From positions 28,581 to 92,580 of the forward strand of contig DASUVX010000080.1 in the NCBI GenBank assembly GCA_036378735.1: a DNA stretch of 64,000 bases. Reading direction: 5' to 3'. Positions 54,843 to 63,162 of the stretch are shown piece by piece. The DNA comes from GCA-003244245 sp036378735. Its GTDB lineage: Bacteria; Actinomycetota; Actinomycetes; Mycobacteriales; Pseudonocardiaceae. The notes beneath the pieces are model-generated. The model had not been told where the DNA came from and did no database searches. It saw only the letters and a list, made by a program, of their open reading frames with translations. Position numbers and translations under genes: made by a program. Position 1 is the stretch's first letter. Every line of letters starts with the position of its first letter.

Positions 54843-56678
54843 ATGGGCCACTACAAGAGCAATCTTCGCGATCTGGAGTTCACCCTGTTCGAGGTGCTCA
54901 GGGTGCAGGATCGGATGGGTGTCGGCCCCTTCGCCGAGATGGACTCCGACACCGCGCGCCACGTGCTCGCCGAAGTCGACCGGCTGGCCCGCGGGCCGCT
55001 GTCGGACTCCTTCGTCGAGTCCGACCGTCAGCCGCCGATCTTCGATCCCGAGACGCACTCGGTGGTGGTGCCCGAGTCGTTCAAGCAGTCGTACCGGGCG
55101 TTGTGGGACGGTGAGTGGTATCGCGTCGATCTGCCCACCGACCTGGGCGGTTACGGTGCACCGGCCACGTTGCGCTGGGCCGCCTCGGAGCTGATGCTCG
55201 GTGCCAACCCGGCGGTGTTCATGTACATGAGCGGTCCGAGCATGGCCGTCGTGGTGCACCGCAACGGCACCGAAGAGCAGCAGCACTGGGCCGAGTTGAT
55301 GATCGACGAGGGTTGGTGCGCCACGATGGTGCTCACCGAGCCCGACGCCGGATCCGACGTGGGGGCCGGCCGCACCAAGGCGATCCAGCAACCCGATGGC
55401 TCGTGGCACATCGAAGGCGTGAAGCGTTTCATCACCTCGGCCGAGCACGATGTGACGGACAACATTATGCACCTGGTGCTGGCCAGAGCTGAGGGTCCTG
55501 GGATCACCCCGGTGCCGGGGACCAAGGGCCTGTCGTTGTTCCTCGTGCCGAAGTACCACTTCGATCCCGGCACCGGCGAGCTGGGCGAACGTAACGGCGT
55601 GTTCGCAACCGGTATGGAGCACAAGATGGGCCTGAAGGCCTCCGCCACCTGCGAGCTCACCTTCGGCGCGCACGGCATACCCGCCGTCGGCTGGCTGCTG
55701 GGCGATGTGCACAACGGCATCGCGCAGATGTTCCAGGTCATCGAGTACGCCCGGATGATGGTCGGTACCAAGGCGATCGCGACGCTGTCCAGCGGTTACC
55801 TCAACGCGCTGGAATACGCCAAGCAGCGGGTGCAGGGCGCCGATATCACGCAGATGCAGGACAAGGCCGCGCCGCGGGTGACGATCACGCACCACCCCGA
55901 CGTGCGGCGGATGCTCATGCTGCAGAAGTGTTACGCCGAGGGGCTGCGAGCGCTGTACCTCTACACCGCCAGCTACCAGGACGCGGTAGAGCTCAATGGT
56001 GATGACGCCGCGATGGCCGCGCGGGTCAACGACCTGCTGCTGCCGGTGGTCAAGGGGGTGGGTTCGGAGCGGGCGTACGAGATGCTCAGCCTGTCACTGC
56101 AGACCCTGGGTGGCTCGGGTTTCCTGCAGGATTACCCCATCGAGCAGTACATCCGCGACGCGAAGATCGACAGCTTGTACGAGGGCACCACTGCCATCCA
56201 GTCTCAGGACTTCTTCTTCCGCAAGATCGTGAGGGATCGCGGCCAGGCGATCGGGCACCTGAACAGCGAGGTCCAGGCGTTCCTGGACGCCGGTAGTGCC
56301 GGCGGTGAGCTCAAGGAGGAGCGAGCGCTGCTGGCCACCGCCCTGGGTGAACTGCAGGCGATGCTCAGCGCCATGATCGGGTTCCTGACGTCGGCGCAGC
56401 AGGACCCGCGCAACGTCTACAAGGTCGGTCAGCAGACCGTGCGCCTGCTGATGAGTACCGGCGACCTGCTGATCGGCTGGCTGCTGCTGCGCCAGGCCGA
56501 GGTGGCGTTGGCCGCGCTGACCGGCGATGTCTCGGCGAAGGACCGCCTGTTCTACCAGGGCAAGATTGCCGCTGCTACCTTCTTCGCCCGCAACGTCCTC
56601 CCCGAACTAACCACCCGCCGCCACATCGTCGAAGCCACCGACAACGCCCTCATGGACGTCCCCGAAGACGCTTTCTAA
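54843..56678 (+). CDS. fadE5: Acyl-CoA dehydrogenase, FadE5-like
   Basis: This 611-residue flavoenzyme introduces a trans-2 double bond into fatty acyl-CoAs in beta-oxidation. It begins MGHYKSNLRDLEFTLFEVLR, as in mycobacterial FadE5. TMVLTEPDAGSDVGAGRTKA is the FAD/substrate loop; GVKRFITSAEHDVTDNIMHL and MEHKMGLKASATCELTFGAH follow. The catalytic Glu is expected in the SLYEGTTAIQSQDFFFRKIV region. The C-terminal extension (about residues 470-611) is the broad-specificity extra domain of this subfamily. Length equals that of M. tuberculosis FadE5. It is divergent from the Hsp20/DUF2267 pair. Confidence 0.93.
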   Translation: MGHYKSNLRDLEFTLFEVLRVQDRMGVGPFAEMDSDTARHVLAEVDRLARGPLSDSFVESDRQPPIFDPETHSVVVPESFKQSYRALWDGEWYRVDLPTDLGGYGAPATLRWAASELMLGANPAVFMYMSGPSMAVVVHRNGTEEQQHWAELMIDEGWCATMVLTEPDAGSDVGAGRTKAIQQPDGSWHIEGVKRFITSAEHDVTDNIMHLVLARAEGPGITPVPGTKGLSLFLVPKYHFDPGTGELGERNGVFATGMEHKMGLKASATCELTFGAHGIPAVGWLLGDVHNGIAQMFQVIEYARMMVGTKAIATLSSGYLNALEYAKQRVQGADITQMQDKAAPRVTITHHPDVRRMLMLQKCYAEGLRALYLYTASYQDAVELNGDDAAMAARVNDLLLPVVKGVGSERAYEMLSLSLQTLGGSGFLQDYPIEQYIRDAKIDSLYEGTTAIQSQDFFFRKIVRDRGQAIGHLNSEVQAFLDAGSAGGELKEERALLATALGELQAMLSAMIGFLTSAQQDPRNVYKVGQQTVRLLMSTGDLLIGWLLLRQAEVALAALTGDVSAKDRLFYQGKIAAATFFARNVLPELTTRRHIVEATDNALMDVPEDAF

Positions 56679-56688
56679 CGCATTGGGG

Positions 56689-58461
56689 TTAGGGCTCGCA
56701 GATCACGTGGGGGATGGGGTCGTACTTCACGGTACGGGTGTGGCGGGACAGTTCGGCGTGCGTCGTGCTGTCGCGGATCACGCGGGTGTCGGTGGTGGTG
56801 AAGCCGCGGGCGCCGGGTGTGGCGCTGCACGGCTGGCCGTGGATCGTCTCGGTGGTCGGATCGGTGTAGTCGGTGCGCGGGCCGGTGATCGACTCCACGT
56901 CGACGTGTTTGGTGCCCCAGAGCGTCACCGTGATCGAGGCCGGGGTCCACGCCGTCTGGATGAGGATGCCGGTGCGGGAGTCGTCGCGGAACTTGACGTC
57001 GATGGCGCCCTCGAAGACGGTGGCCTCCCGGGCCGCCGGGTAGCGGCTGATGTAGTAGCTGTGCTCCTTGTGTTCGACGTCGGTCATGCCGGCGAAGTAC
57101 GTGGCGTTGTACAGGGTGGTCGCGAACTGCGAGATGCCGCCGCCGATGCCCCGGCTGGGGCGGCCGTGGTCGATGATGCCGGCATCGACGTACCCGGTGG
57201 CGGCGGTGCGCGGCCCGGTGTAGCCGTTGAGGCTGAACGTCTCTCCCGGCCGCACGATCGCCCCGTTGACCTGCTCGGCGACCCGGCGGATGTTCTGCCC
57301 GGAGTCGGCGGCGAACCCGTTCGTGGTGAAGGTGCTGACCTGGGTGGTGATGCCCAGCGCGTTGGCCTGCTCGGTGCTCAACGTCGGGGGCAGGGTGACG
57401 TAGCTGGCTGCCAGGGTGCGTTGTGCTCCGGAATGGTGCAGCACATCCAGCAGCGGGAGCAGGGTGGCGGCCCAGTCGATGCCCCGTCCCTCGACCGAGG
57501 GCAGCACCACCGGCGCGCCGCCCTGGAGCAGGATCTCGGCGTTCTTGGCCGGGCGCTGCGTGGATTCCAGCTGCGCGTTGAGCGCGGCGATCACCGTGGG
57601 ATTGTCGATCGTGGTAATCAGGCCGCCCCGGCTGTCCGGGGCGAACCGCAGTGCCTTCGCGATCACGTCGGGCGCCAGTGCCGCGTCGTGGCCTTCACCG
57701 GTGACCGTGGCCGGGGCGGCTACTGCGGGTTCGACGACGTCGTGCAGCGCCGCCTCGATGCCTGCGGGTGTGGTGCGCACCGGCTGCGTCGTCACCGGAG
57801 CGCGTACCGTGCCGCCGCCGATCCACCGCGCCTGGATGAGGTCAGTGGTGGCGGGGACGTCCAGATGCTGGCCGGTGCGTGGTTCGACGGGGATCGGCCG
57901 GGCACCCTCGAAACGGATGGTGCCCTCGACCGGCTCCCGGTCGGTCTGGGTGCGCAGCGCCTGGACGGCGTTGGACAGCGCGGTGCGGTCCTCGGCGGTG
58001 ACCACGCCCACCTCCCGGCTCCGCCACAGCGACGCCAGCCGGGTCCACGGGTTGAGGGGCTGCTTGCCGGCCTGGTCGAGGGTGGCGGGCCAGTCCAGGA
58101 TCAGGCCCGCGTGGCGCGGGTCGAGGGTGACGGTGACGTCGCCGGCTTGGACAGTGATCGGGCGGCGCAGCCGCGGTTCGAATTGCTCGCGCAGCCGCTG
58201 CTCGGCCGCGGTGCGCGACATCCCGCCGACCGGCACGCCTTGGACGGTGACGCCACGAGGCACGTTGCGGGCGGACCTCACGACGTCGATGCCGTAGATC
58301 AACCCCAGCAGTCCGATCGCGGCAGCCGCGATGACCAGCGTGCGGCGCAGTCCCCGGCTGTCCCGGTGCGGGATTTCGGTGCTGGGATCGGGCTCGGCTC
58401 GAGTCAGCTCATCGAGCAGCGACCACGACTCGGGTGGCGCCGACTTCTCGGATGGGGTCAC
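56689..58461 (-). CDS. VanW-family protein with peptidoglycan-binding-like repeats
   Basis: This 590-residue protein has a membrane anchor at about residues 40-62 (LRRTLVIAAAAIGLLGLIYG). Extracytoplasmic YoaR-type domains follow (about 70-380: VPVGGMSRTAAEQRLREQFE; VTVTLDPRHAGLILDWPATL). The C-terminal VanW domain is at about 400-540: NIRRVAEQVNGAIVRPGETF, SLNGYTGPRTAATGYVDAGI, GRPSRGIGGGISQFATTLYN, EHKEHSYYISRYPAAREATV. It is probably involved in cell-wall biology; the biochemical role is unknown. GTG 58461 overlaps the stop of the GroES-like gene by four bases (GTGA). An in-frame upstream extension lies entirely within that gene. Confidence 0.87.
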   Translation of the reverse strand: MTPSEKSAPPESWSLLDELTRAEPDPSTEIPHRDSRGLRRTLVIAAAAIGLLGLIYGIDVVRSARNVPRGVTVQGVPVGGMSRTAAEQRLREQFEPRLRRPITVQAGDVTVTLDPRHAGLILDWPATLDQAGKQPLNPWTRLASLWRSREVGVVTAEDRTALSNAVQALRTQTDREPVEGTIRFEGARPIPVEPRTGQHLDVPATTDLIQARWIGGGTVRAPVTTQPVRTTPAGIEAALHDVVEPAVAAPATVTGEGHDAALAPDVIAKALRFAPDSRGGLITTIDNPTVIAALNAQLESTQRPAKNAEILLQGGAPVVLPSVEGRGIDWAATLLPLLDVLHHSGAQRTLAASYVTLPPTLSTEQANALGITTQVSTFTTNGFAADSGQNIRRVAEQVNGAIVRPGETFSLNGYTGPRTAATGYVDAGIIDHGRPSRGIGGGISQFATTLYNATYFAGMTDVEHKEHSYYISRYPAAREATVFEGAIDVKFRDDSRTGILIQTAWTPASITVTLWGTKHVDVESITGPRTDYTDPTTETIHGQPCSATPGARGFTTTDTRVIRDSTTHAELSRHTRTVKYDPIPHVICEP

Positions 58462-58778
58462 AAATACAGGCCTGTTCCGTGTTCGACGCGCTCGCTGGCC
58501 ACCGCCTGCAGGTCCCGTTCCCGCATGACCAGGTACGCGCACCCGCGCACCTCGACTTCGAATTGATCCTCTGGGTTGAACAGCACCCGGTCGCCGACCG
58601 CAACGGTGCGAACATGGTTGCCGACGCCGTACACCTCACCCCAGCACAACCGCTTGGCTACCTGGGCCGTCGCCGGAATCAGGATGCCCCCAGTGCTGCG
58701 TCGCTCGCCGTCTTCACCGATCGGACGCACGATCACGCGGTCATGGAGCATCTGAATCTCGAGCTTGCTTTCAGCCAC
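58458..58778 (-). CDS. GroES-like (Cpn10-fold) co-chaperonin homologue
   Basis: This 106-residue protein with the GroES beta-barrel fold contains LEIQMLHDRVIVRPIGEDGE, RRSTGGILIPATAQ (mobile-loop region), KRLCWGEVYGVGNHVRTVAV, GDRVLFNPEDQFEVEVRGCA and LVMRERDLQAV. It is divergent from canonical GroES (no KP motif at the start and an extended C-terminus), and no groL is adjacent, so it is a paralogue. It overlaps the VanW gene by four bases, an odd partner. Two inverted repeats upstream (58793-58810 and 58813-58827) may regulate it. Confidence 0.85.
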   Translation of the reverse strand: MAESKLEIQMLHDRVIVRPIGEDGERRSTGGILIPATAQVAKRLCWGEVYGVGNHVRTVAVGDRVLFNPEDQFEVEVRGCAYLVMRERDLQAVASERVEHGTGLYL

Positions 58779-58792
58779 GGCGAAGAGGGTAC

Positions 58793-58827
58793 GTGCTGCC
58801 TCGGCAGCACTCGGTACGGCCCGTACC
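58793..58827. promoter_or_regulatory. Two inverted repeats upstream of GroES-like gene
   Basis: GTGCTGCC-TC-GGCAGCAC (58793-58810) is followed by GGTACGG-C-CCGTACC-type palindrome (58813-58827), 15-49 bases before the GroES-like start. They do not match the CIRCE consensus. Operator or 5'-leader structure. Confidence 0.5.
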
Positions 58828-58855
58828 TCGACGCTTCGCGGCGCACCAGGCTCGC

Positions 58856-58920
58856 ATGAGAAGGCCCCGTGAGGCTGCCGGGTCGGGGGTCCAACAGCAT
58901 CACGGGGCTATCAGTCTCAT
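58856..58920. terminator. Structured hairpin between ATPase and GroES-like genes
   Basis: Stem GCCCCGTGA/TCACGGGGC with a 27-base loop, flanked by outer arms ATGAGA/TCTCAT. It lies 76 bases after the minus-strand ATPase stop codon at 58997 and ahead of the GroES-like promoter, so a terminator is the simplest reading. Confidence 0.5.
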
Positions 58921-58996
58921 CGCAGTGCGCCACGACCCCGTTACAACGCCCTGCCGACCCGCCGCCGATTCACTCGTTCGGGCTAGTTCCTCTGGA

Positions 58997-60193
58997 TCAG
59001 CTCGCCAGCCTCCCCAGCAGGAAACGTCCGAAATGTGGGACGGTGAACGCGATCTGCCCGCGTTCGCCGGAGTAAACCAGCCCCTTGCGAAGCAAGCTGT
59101 CCCGCGCCGGCGAAAGCGACGAGGCTCGGCGACCGAGCTGATCTGCGACCTGCGTGGTGCCGACCGGCTCGTCCCGGCCGCCGGTGAGCTCGGCCATCGA
59201 GTGCAGGTACTCCCGCTCGGCTGGAGTGGCGCGCTCGAAACGCGAACCGAAGAACCCGACAGCCAGCTCGCTTTCGGCCTCCGGTGCGGCCACCTGGACG
59301 TCGACTAACCCGATCGGCGACGCCGGTGCGGCGTCCCAGGCGGCTTTGCCGTAGGCCTGCACGAAGTAGGGGTAGCCGCCGGAGGTCTCGAACAGCGCGT
59401 CCAACGCGTCGGGGGTGATGGTGGCATTCTCCCGCTCGATCGGGGCGACCACCGCGCGGTCGGCGTCGGCGCGGTCCAGCCGGTCGATCCGCACGTACCG
59501 GAACAGCCGCTCGGAGTAGGACTTCGACGCGCTGAGCACCGCCGGTAGGTGTGGTAACCCGGCGCCGACCACCACCAGTGGGGCGCCGGACTGGGATAAC
59601 TCGTGGCACGCGGCGCACAGCGCGGAGACGTCGTCGGGCGCCACGTCTTGCATCTCGTCAATCAGCAGCGCTACTCCGGTGCCCACATCGGCGGCTAGTT
59701 CGGCGACCTCGGTAAACAGCTCCACGAGGTCGATTTCGATGTCTCCCGAATCGGCCCGGCCTGCGATGGTCGGCGCGTCGATGCCCGGCTGCCAACGATC
59801 CCTCAATTTGGCGTCCTGAGGCGTGGCCCGCAGCGCGAAGGCTTTGAGGATGCCGAGCACTTCCTCCACCCGGCCCGGGGCGCGGTGACGCAGCGCCAGG
59901 TCGCGCACCGCCCGGTGCAGCGCCGCCGACAGCGGACGGCGCAACCCGCCGTCGGGCCGGGCCTCGACCTTGCCGGCTCCCCAGCCGCGGTGCATCGCCA
60001 TCGACCGCAGTTCGCCGAGCAGCACGGTCTTGCCCACCCCGCGCAGGCCGGTCAGCACCAGAGACCGCTCCGGGCGGCCCCGGGCCACCCGTTCCAGCAC
60101 TACCTCGAAGGCGCTCACTTCCCGGTCGCGACCGGCCAGCTCGGGTGGCCGCTGCCCAGCGCCGGGAGCAAACGGATTACGCACCGGGTCCAC
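58997..60193 (-). CDS. AAA+/ORC-like ATP-binding protein
   Basis: This protein of about 398 residues starts VDPVRNPFAPGAGQRPPELA. The Walker A motif is LVLTGLRGVGKTVLLGELRS (about residues 45-64), Walker B is VALLIDEMQDVAPDDVSALC, and sensor/box VII region is VVVGAGLPHLPAVLSASKSY. A C-terminal winged-helix part is suggested by TTQVADQLGRRASSLSPARD and RKGLVYSGERGQIAFTVPHF. It resembles the archaeal-type AAA ATPase/NACHT-like family often found as stand-alone ATPases or regulators in actinobacteria. GTG 60193 is preferred to 60250. No partner gene is adjacent; the function is unknown. Confidence 0.83.
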   Translation of the reverse strand: MDPVRNPFAPGAGQRPPELAGRDREVSAFEVVLERVARGRPERSLVLTGLRGVGKTVLLGELRSMAMHRGWGAGKVEARPDGGLRRPLSAALHRAVRDLALRHRAPGRVEEVLGILKAFALRATPQDAKLRDRWQPGIDAPTIAGRADSGDIEIDLVELFTEVAELAADVGTGVALLIDEMQDVAPDDVSALCAACHELSQSGAPLVVVGAGLPHLPAVLSASKSYSERLFRYVRIDRLDRADADRAVVAPIERENATITPDALDALFETSGGYPYFVQAYGKAAWDAAPASPIGLVDVQVAAPEAESELAVGFFGSRFERATPAEREYLHSMAELTGGRDEPVGTTQVADQLGRRASSLSPARDSLLRKGLVYSGERGQIAFTVPHFGRFLLGRLAS

Positions 60194-60253
60194 GTCTCGG
60201 ACAGTATCTGCCTGTCTAGCGCAAACCGCAGATTCCCTTATAAATCCCAATCG

Positions 60254-60300
60254 GCGTGTCGCGCCCCGTTGTCCACCGTGTCGTGTCCTGGTGCCCGTGT
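60254..60300. repeat. CGCGACACAC-type repeat, degenerate
   Basis: On the minus strand this reads CACGGGCACCAGGACACGAC then CACGGTGGACAACGGGGCGC, then GACACGCC, a decayed version of the unit at 47107. It separates the ATPase from the methyltransferase. Confidence 0.65.
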
Positions 60301-60331
60301 GTTTGCCATGGCGTCAGCGGTCAGCGGGCGC

Positions 60332-60844
60332 TCATGAGGTGCGTATCGCGTAACACCGTAGGTTGCGGATGTCGTAGGTGAAGATGTCCAGATCGCTGAA
60401 GCCGCAGCGGGACACCAGCGCGCGCAGCGACTCGGCGTCGAACATGGTGTGGTGGGCGTTCCAGATCCAGCGGGGGACGCCACGCGAGTCGACACCGCGG
60501 TGCGCGGCCCGGTCGGAGTGGCCGCCGAGGATCCAGTAGTTCGCCTCGGCGGTGTCGATCTCACCGCGCACCCATTGTTCGGCGACGAACCGGGCATCGG
60601 GCACCCCGATATCGAGCCGGGCGCCGGGTCGCATCACCCGGGCCCACTCCCGCAGGGTCGGCTCGACGAGCTCATAGCTCTGGTGTTCGAGCACGTGGTT
60701 GGCGCGTAGCGCATCTATCGAGGCGGTGGCGAACGGCAGCCGGTCAATCCAGCTGATCACTTCGATATCCGGCAACGGGAGGATGTCGACGTGCACGTCA
60801 TAGTCGGGATGCGGTTTCTCACCCGCGCCGATCTCGACTTTCAC
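60332..60844 (-). CDS. SAM-dependent methyltransferase-like protein (polysaccharide-cluster type)
   Basis: This 170-residue protein starts MKVEIGAGEKPHPDYDVHVD, continues ILPLPDIEVISWIDRLPFAT and ASIDALRANHVLEHQSYELV, and has EWARVMRPGARLDIGVPDAR, the core of the class I fold found in short methyltransferases from sugar-modification gene clusters. AIRTS at the end is typical of small members. It overlaps the acyltransferase gene (start ATG within its stop) by four bases, so both act in one pathway with the glycosyltransferase upstream. The acceptor is probably a sugar or glycan, by context. Confidence 0.85.
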   Translation of the reverse strand: MKVEIGAGEKPHPDYDVHVDILPLPDIEVISWIDRLPFATASIDALRANHVLEHQSYELVEPTLREWARVMRPGARLDIGVPDARFVAEQWVRGEIDTAEANYWILGGHSDRAAHRGVDSRGVPRWIWNAHHTMFDAESLRALVSRCGFSDLDIFTYDIRNLRCYAIRTS

Positions 60845-61359
60845 CGCGGATCGGCCGGGGTGGTCTGGTCGGCTTCGCCGATCTTCTTGATGACCTTCGC
60901 GGGCCGGCCCGCGACCACGGTGTAGGGCGCTACATCGTCGAGCACCAGGGATCCGGCGGCGACGACCGCGTGCCTGCCGATGCGCACCGGGCCGAGCACC
61001 ATTGCGTAGCTGGCCACCCAGACACCCTCCTCGATCACCACGTCCCGCCCGGACCGGGGAAACGTGGTCTGCCGTTGCCGGCCGAATTCGGTGATGTCGT
61101 GGGTGCCGGTGAGCACTGCGACCTCGTGGCCGAAAAAGGCATACTCGCCGATGGTGATGTCCCCGCCGGACACGTTGAACAGCGCGTTGTTGACGATCGC
61201 GGTGGGATCGATGTGCACCCGCTCGAGTCGTCCGTGCACCCGGTACCGGTACAGCGGGTCCTCGCTTTCGCCGTAGCTGAACCGGTTTCGTTCCTCAGCC
61301 ACCAGGCGCTGCACGGGACCGCGTAACACCCGGACCAGCAAGTCGTCCAGTATTGACAT
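60841..61359 (-). CDS. Left-handed beta-helix (hexapeptide) acyltransferase
   Basis: This 172-residue protein is built of hexapeptide repeats with Ile/Val at every sixth position: VHIDPTAIVNNALFNVSGGD, ITIGEYAFFGHEVAVLTGTH, DVVIEEGVWVASYAMVLGPV and RIGRHAVVAAGSLVLDDVAP, ending with the family tail YTVVAGRPAKVIKKI. The His in GTHD may be the catalytic base of a sugar O-acetyltransferase. It lies between the methyltransferase (4-base overlap) and the glycosyltransferase (11-base gap). Likely decorates the same glycan. Confidence 0.92.
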   Translation of the reverse strand: MSILDDLLVRVLRGPVQRLVAEERNRFSYGESEDPLYRYRVHGRLERVHIDPTAIVNNALFNVSGGDITIGEYAFFGHEVAVLTGTHDITEFGRQRQTTFPRSGRDVVIEEGVWVASYAMVLGPVRIGRHAVVAAGSLVLDDVAPYTVVAGRPAKVIKKIGEADQTTPADPR

Positions 61360-61370
61360 GATCGAAGACC

Positions 61371-62417
61371 TTAGCGAGCGTGTGGAGGCGCCAGTCCGGC
61401 GCGGGCCAGCGTGTCCGACAGCCGCCCGGCCAGCGCTTGGGGACCGAAGTGACGCCGGGCCAGCGTCCGGTTGCGGGTCAGCAGTGCCGGATCCGGATCG
61501 GTGAACCAGGCGGCGAGCGGGGCCGGGTCGTCGACGGGAAACCAGGTGAAACCGAGTTCGGCCACCTCCCTGGCCACCGGGTAGTTGCTTACCGCCAGCG
61601 GCCGGCCGGCCAGCGCGGATTCGATCAACGGCATGCCGAAGCCTTCCCAGGTCGAGGGCAGTACCACCGCGTCCGCGGCTGCGTACGCATCAGCCATCCG
61701 CAGCCCGCCGGGAAGACCCCGGCGCACCGGGTACCGAGCCCGAGCCAGCAGCTCGGCCAGCTGCGGACCGTAACCCTCCTCGGCAGCTCCGGTCAGCCAG
61801 TAGACCGCGCCGAGAGCATGCGCGAGTGCGATCCCGGCAGCGATGTTCTTGCGCGGTATCGCCCGGGTGGGCTGCAGCAGCAAGCGCTGCCGGGGGCCGA
61901 CGCCCAGCGCGGCCCGGCCGGCCGCCCGATCTCCGCGGCGCGGGATACAGGCGTAACCGTGGTAGACGGTGGTAGCGGTAATGCCGCGCCTGGCCAGCTG
62001 CTTGGTGCTGTGCCGGCTGATCGCGACGTGCTGCCAGCCGGCGTCATCGGGTGGCCAGCCGCGCAGATGTGCGTAATGGTCCCGCTCCCACGGCAGGTCG
62101 TGGTGGCGCAGCACCGCGCGGCGTCCCCGCAAGACCGCTGCGACCACCTCGGTCACCGGCGGGTTCATCGGTAGCGAGCACACGTTTTCCACCACGACGA
62201 GGTCGGCGCCACGCAGCGCCGCCGCCAGCTCGCCGGCGTACGCGGGACGGTGGGAGTCGAGCGCAAGCCCGGGAACGAGATGATCCGCTGTCCCGGCGCC
62301 CGCGACGGTGCGGACGTGGCAGCCCATCCGGCGCAGCGCGGCGACCCACTGCGTGGCCGCCACCGACACCCCATCCGACATTCCGAGCCGGAACGACAAG
62401 ATGGCGACTGTGGTCAC
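61371..62417 (-). CDS. GT4-type glycosyltransferase
   Basis: This 348-residue GT-B glycosyltransferase starts MTTVAILSFRLGMSDGVSVA. The N-terminal half has HHDLPWERDHYAHLRGWPPD and HVAISRHSTKQLARR. The C-terminal donor-binding half has LLLQPTRAIPRKNIAAGIAL and RMADAYAAADAVVLPSTWEG, then FGMPLIESALAGRPLAVSNY, the E-x7-E-like motif of family 4. It is first in a minus-strand unit with an acyltransferase and a methyltransferase, probably adding and modifying a sugar on a surface glycan or secondary metabolite. Start assignment is supported by conserved N-terminus. Confidence 0.92.
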   Translation of the reverse strand: MTTVAILSFRLGMSDGVSVAATQWVAALRRMGCHVRTVAGAGTADHLVPGLALDSHRPAYAGELAAALRGADLVVVENVCSLPMNPPVTEVVAAVLRGRRAVLRHHDLPWERDHYAHLRGWPPDDAGWQHVAISRHSTKQLARRGITATTVYHGYACIPRRGDRAAGRAALGVGPRQRLLLQPTRAIPRKNIAAGIALAHALGAVYWLTGAAEEGYGPQLAELLARARYPVRRGLPGGLRMADAYAAADAVVLPSTWEGFGMPLIESALAGRPLAVSNYPVAREVAELGFTWFPVDDPAPLAAWFTDPDPALLTRNRTLARRHFGPQALAGRLSDTLARAGLAPPHAR

Positions 62418-62559
62418 ACGCGCAGCATGCTCCTCCCTCGATGGCGCCGACCAGCGCGTACGCGATCTCAGCCTGACGGGGGCGGCGGGACGGGGACACC
62501 GTTGCGAGTCGATCTAGCAGCCCGTAATTTTACTCGTCAGTAGATAACAGGGAGTGATC

Positions 62560-63084
62560 ATGGTGAAGGGCGATATGAACAACGTCGATCCGCGCAAACT
62601 GTCCACCGAGGAGTTCGTAGCCCTGCTGGAAGCAGCTAACGGCGCCATGGACCCGCAGGTGTTCGCTCGGCTCATCAAGCACGCCTCCACCGAGCAGATC
62701 AACGCGGTGCTCGATGAACCGCGCCGGCGTGCCGCGCTGCTCGATGCGATCTTCAAGCGCATGGAGCAACAGTTCCGGCCGGAGAACGCGCCGAAGCGCG
62801 ACTCTGCGATCCATTGGCGGATCACCGGCGGTCCGAACGGCGAGGACGTTTATGAGACGTGGATTACCGGGACGCAAGGTGCTTCCGCGCCGCAGTGCTC
62901 GACCAGCGCGCAGCCTTCGCACGATCCGCGCGTCACGCTGACGATGTCCGGTGATCAGTTTCTCGCACTGGTTTCCGGAAACAGCTCTCCCACGATGATG
63001 TTCTTCACCGGCAAAGTGACGTTGGACGGCGATATCGGTTTCGCTGCCGCGCTGGCCAATATCTTCGATATGCCGCACGCCTAG
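62560..63084 (+). CDS. SCP2 sterol-binding-domain protein
   Basis: This 174-residue protein resembles the SCP2 (sterol carrier) fold. It starts MVKGDMNNVDPRKLSTEEFV, then LLEAANGAMDPQVFARLIKH; the core ASIHWRITGGPNGEDVYETW-type strand is SAIHWRITGGPNGEDVYETW. HDPRVTLTMSGDQFLALVSG and TGKVTLDGDIGFAAALANIF form the lipid-binding pocket. It may carry a hydrophobic ligand for a neighbouring enzyme, such as the monooxygenase converging at 63163. ATG 62560, 62575 or 62554 are possible starts. The stop abuts interspersed element copy 2. Confidence 0.83.
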   Translation: MVKGDMNNVDPRKLSTEEFVALLEAANGAMDPQVFARLIKHASTEQINAVLDEPRRRAALLDAIFKRMEQQFRPENAPKRDSAIHWRITGGPNGEDVYETWITGTQGASAPQCSTSAQPSHDPRVTLTMSGDQFLALVSGNSSPTMMFFTGKVTLDGDIGFAAALANIFDMPHA

Positions 63085-63151
63085 CGTCGTGAACTCGACA
63101 TCACCGACATTTCAAGGCGCCGGGGATGCCGGTGGCGTCGAGTTCACGGCG
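63085..63151. repeat. GTGAACTCGAC-bounded interspersed element, copy 2
   Basis: This runs CGTCGTGAACTCGACATCAC ... GGTGGCGTCGAGTTCACGGC, with 12-base inverted ends GTGAACTCGAC/GTCGAGTTCAC. It begins right after the SCP2 stop and ends 12 bases before the convergent monooxygenase stop. It aligns over its full length with 39363-39428. Confidence 0.75.
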
Positions 63152-63162
63152 TTGGGGTTTCT

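Noticed and set aside
58793..58810. CIRCE heat-shock operator upstream of GroES-like gene
   Set aside because: Sequence GTGCTGCC-TC-GGCAGCAC does not match TTAGCACTC-N9-GAGTGCTAA in arms or spacer.
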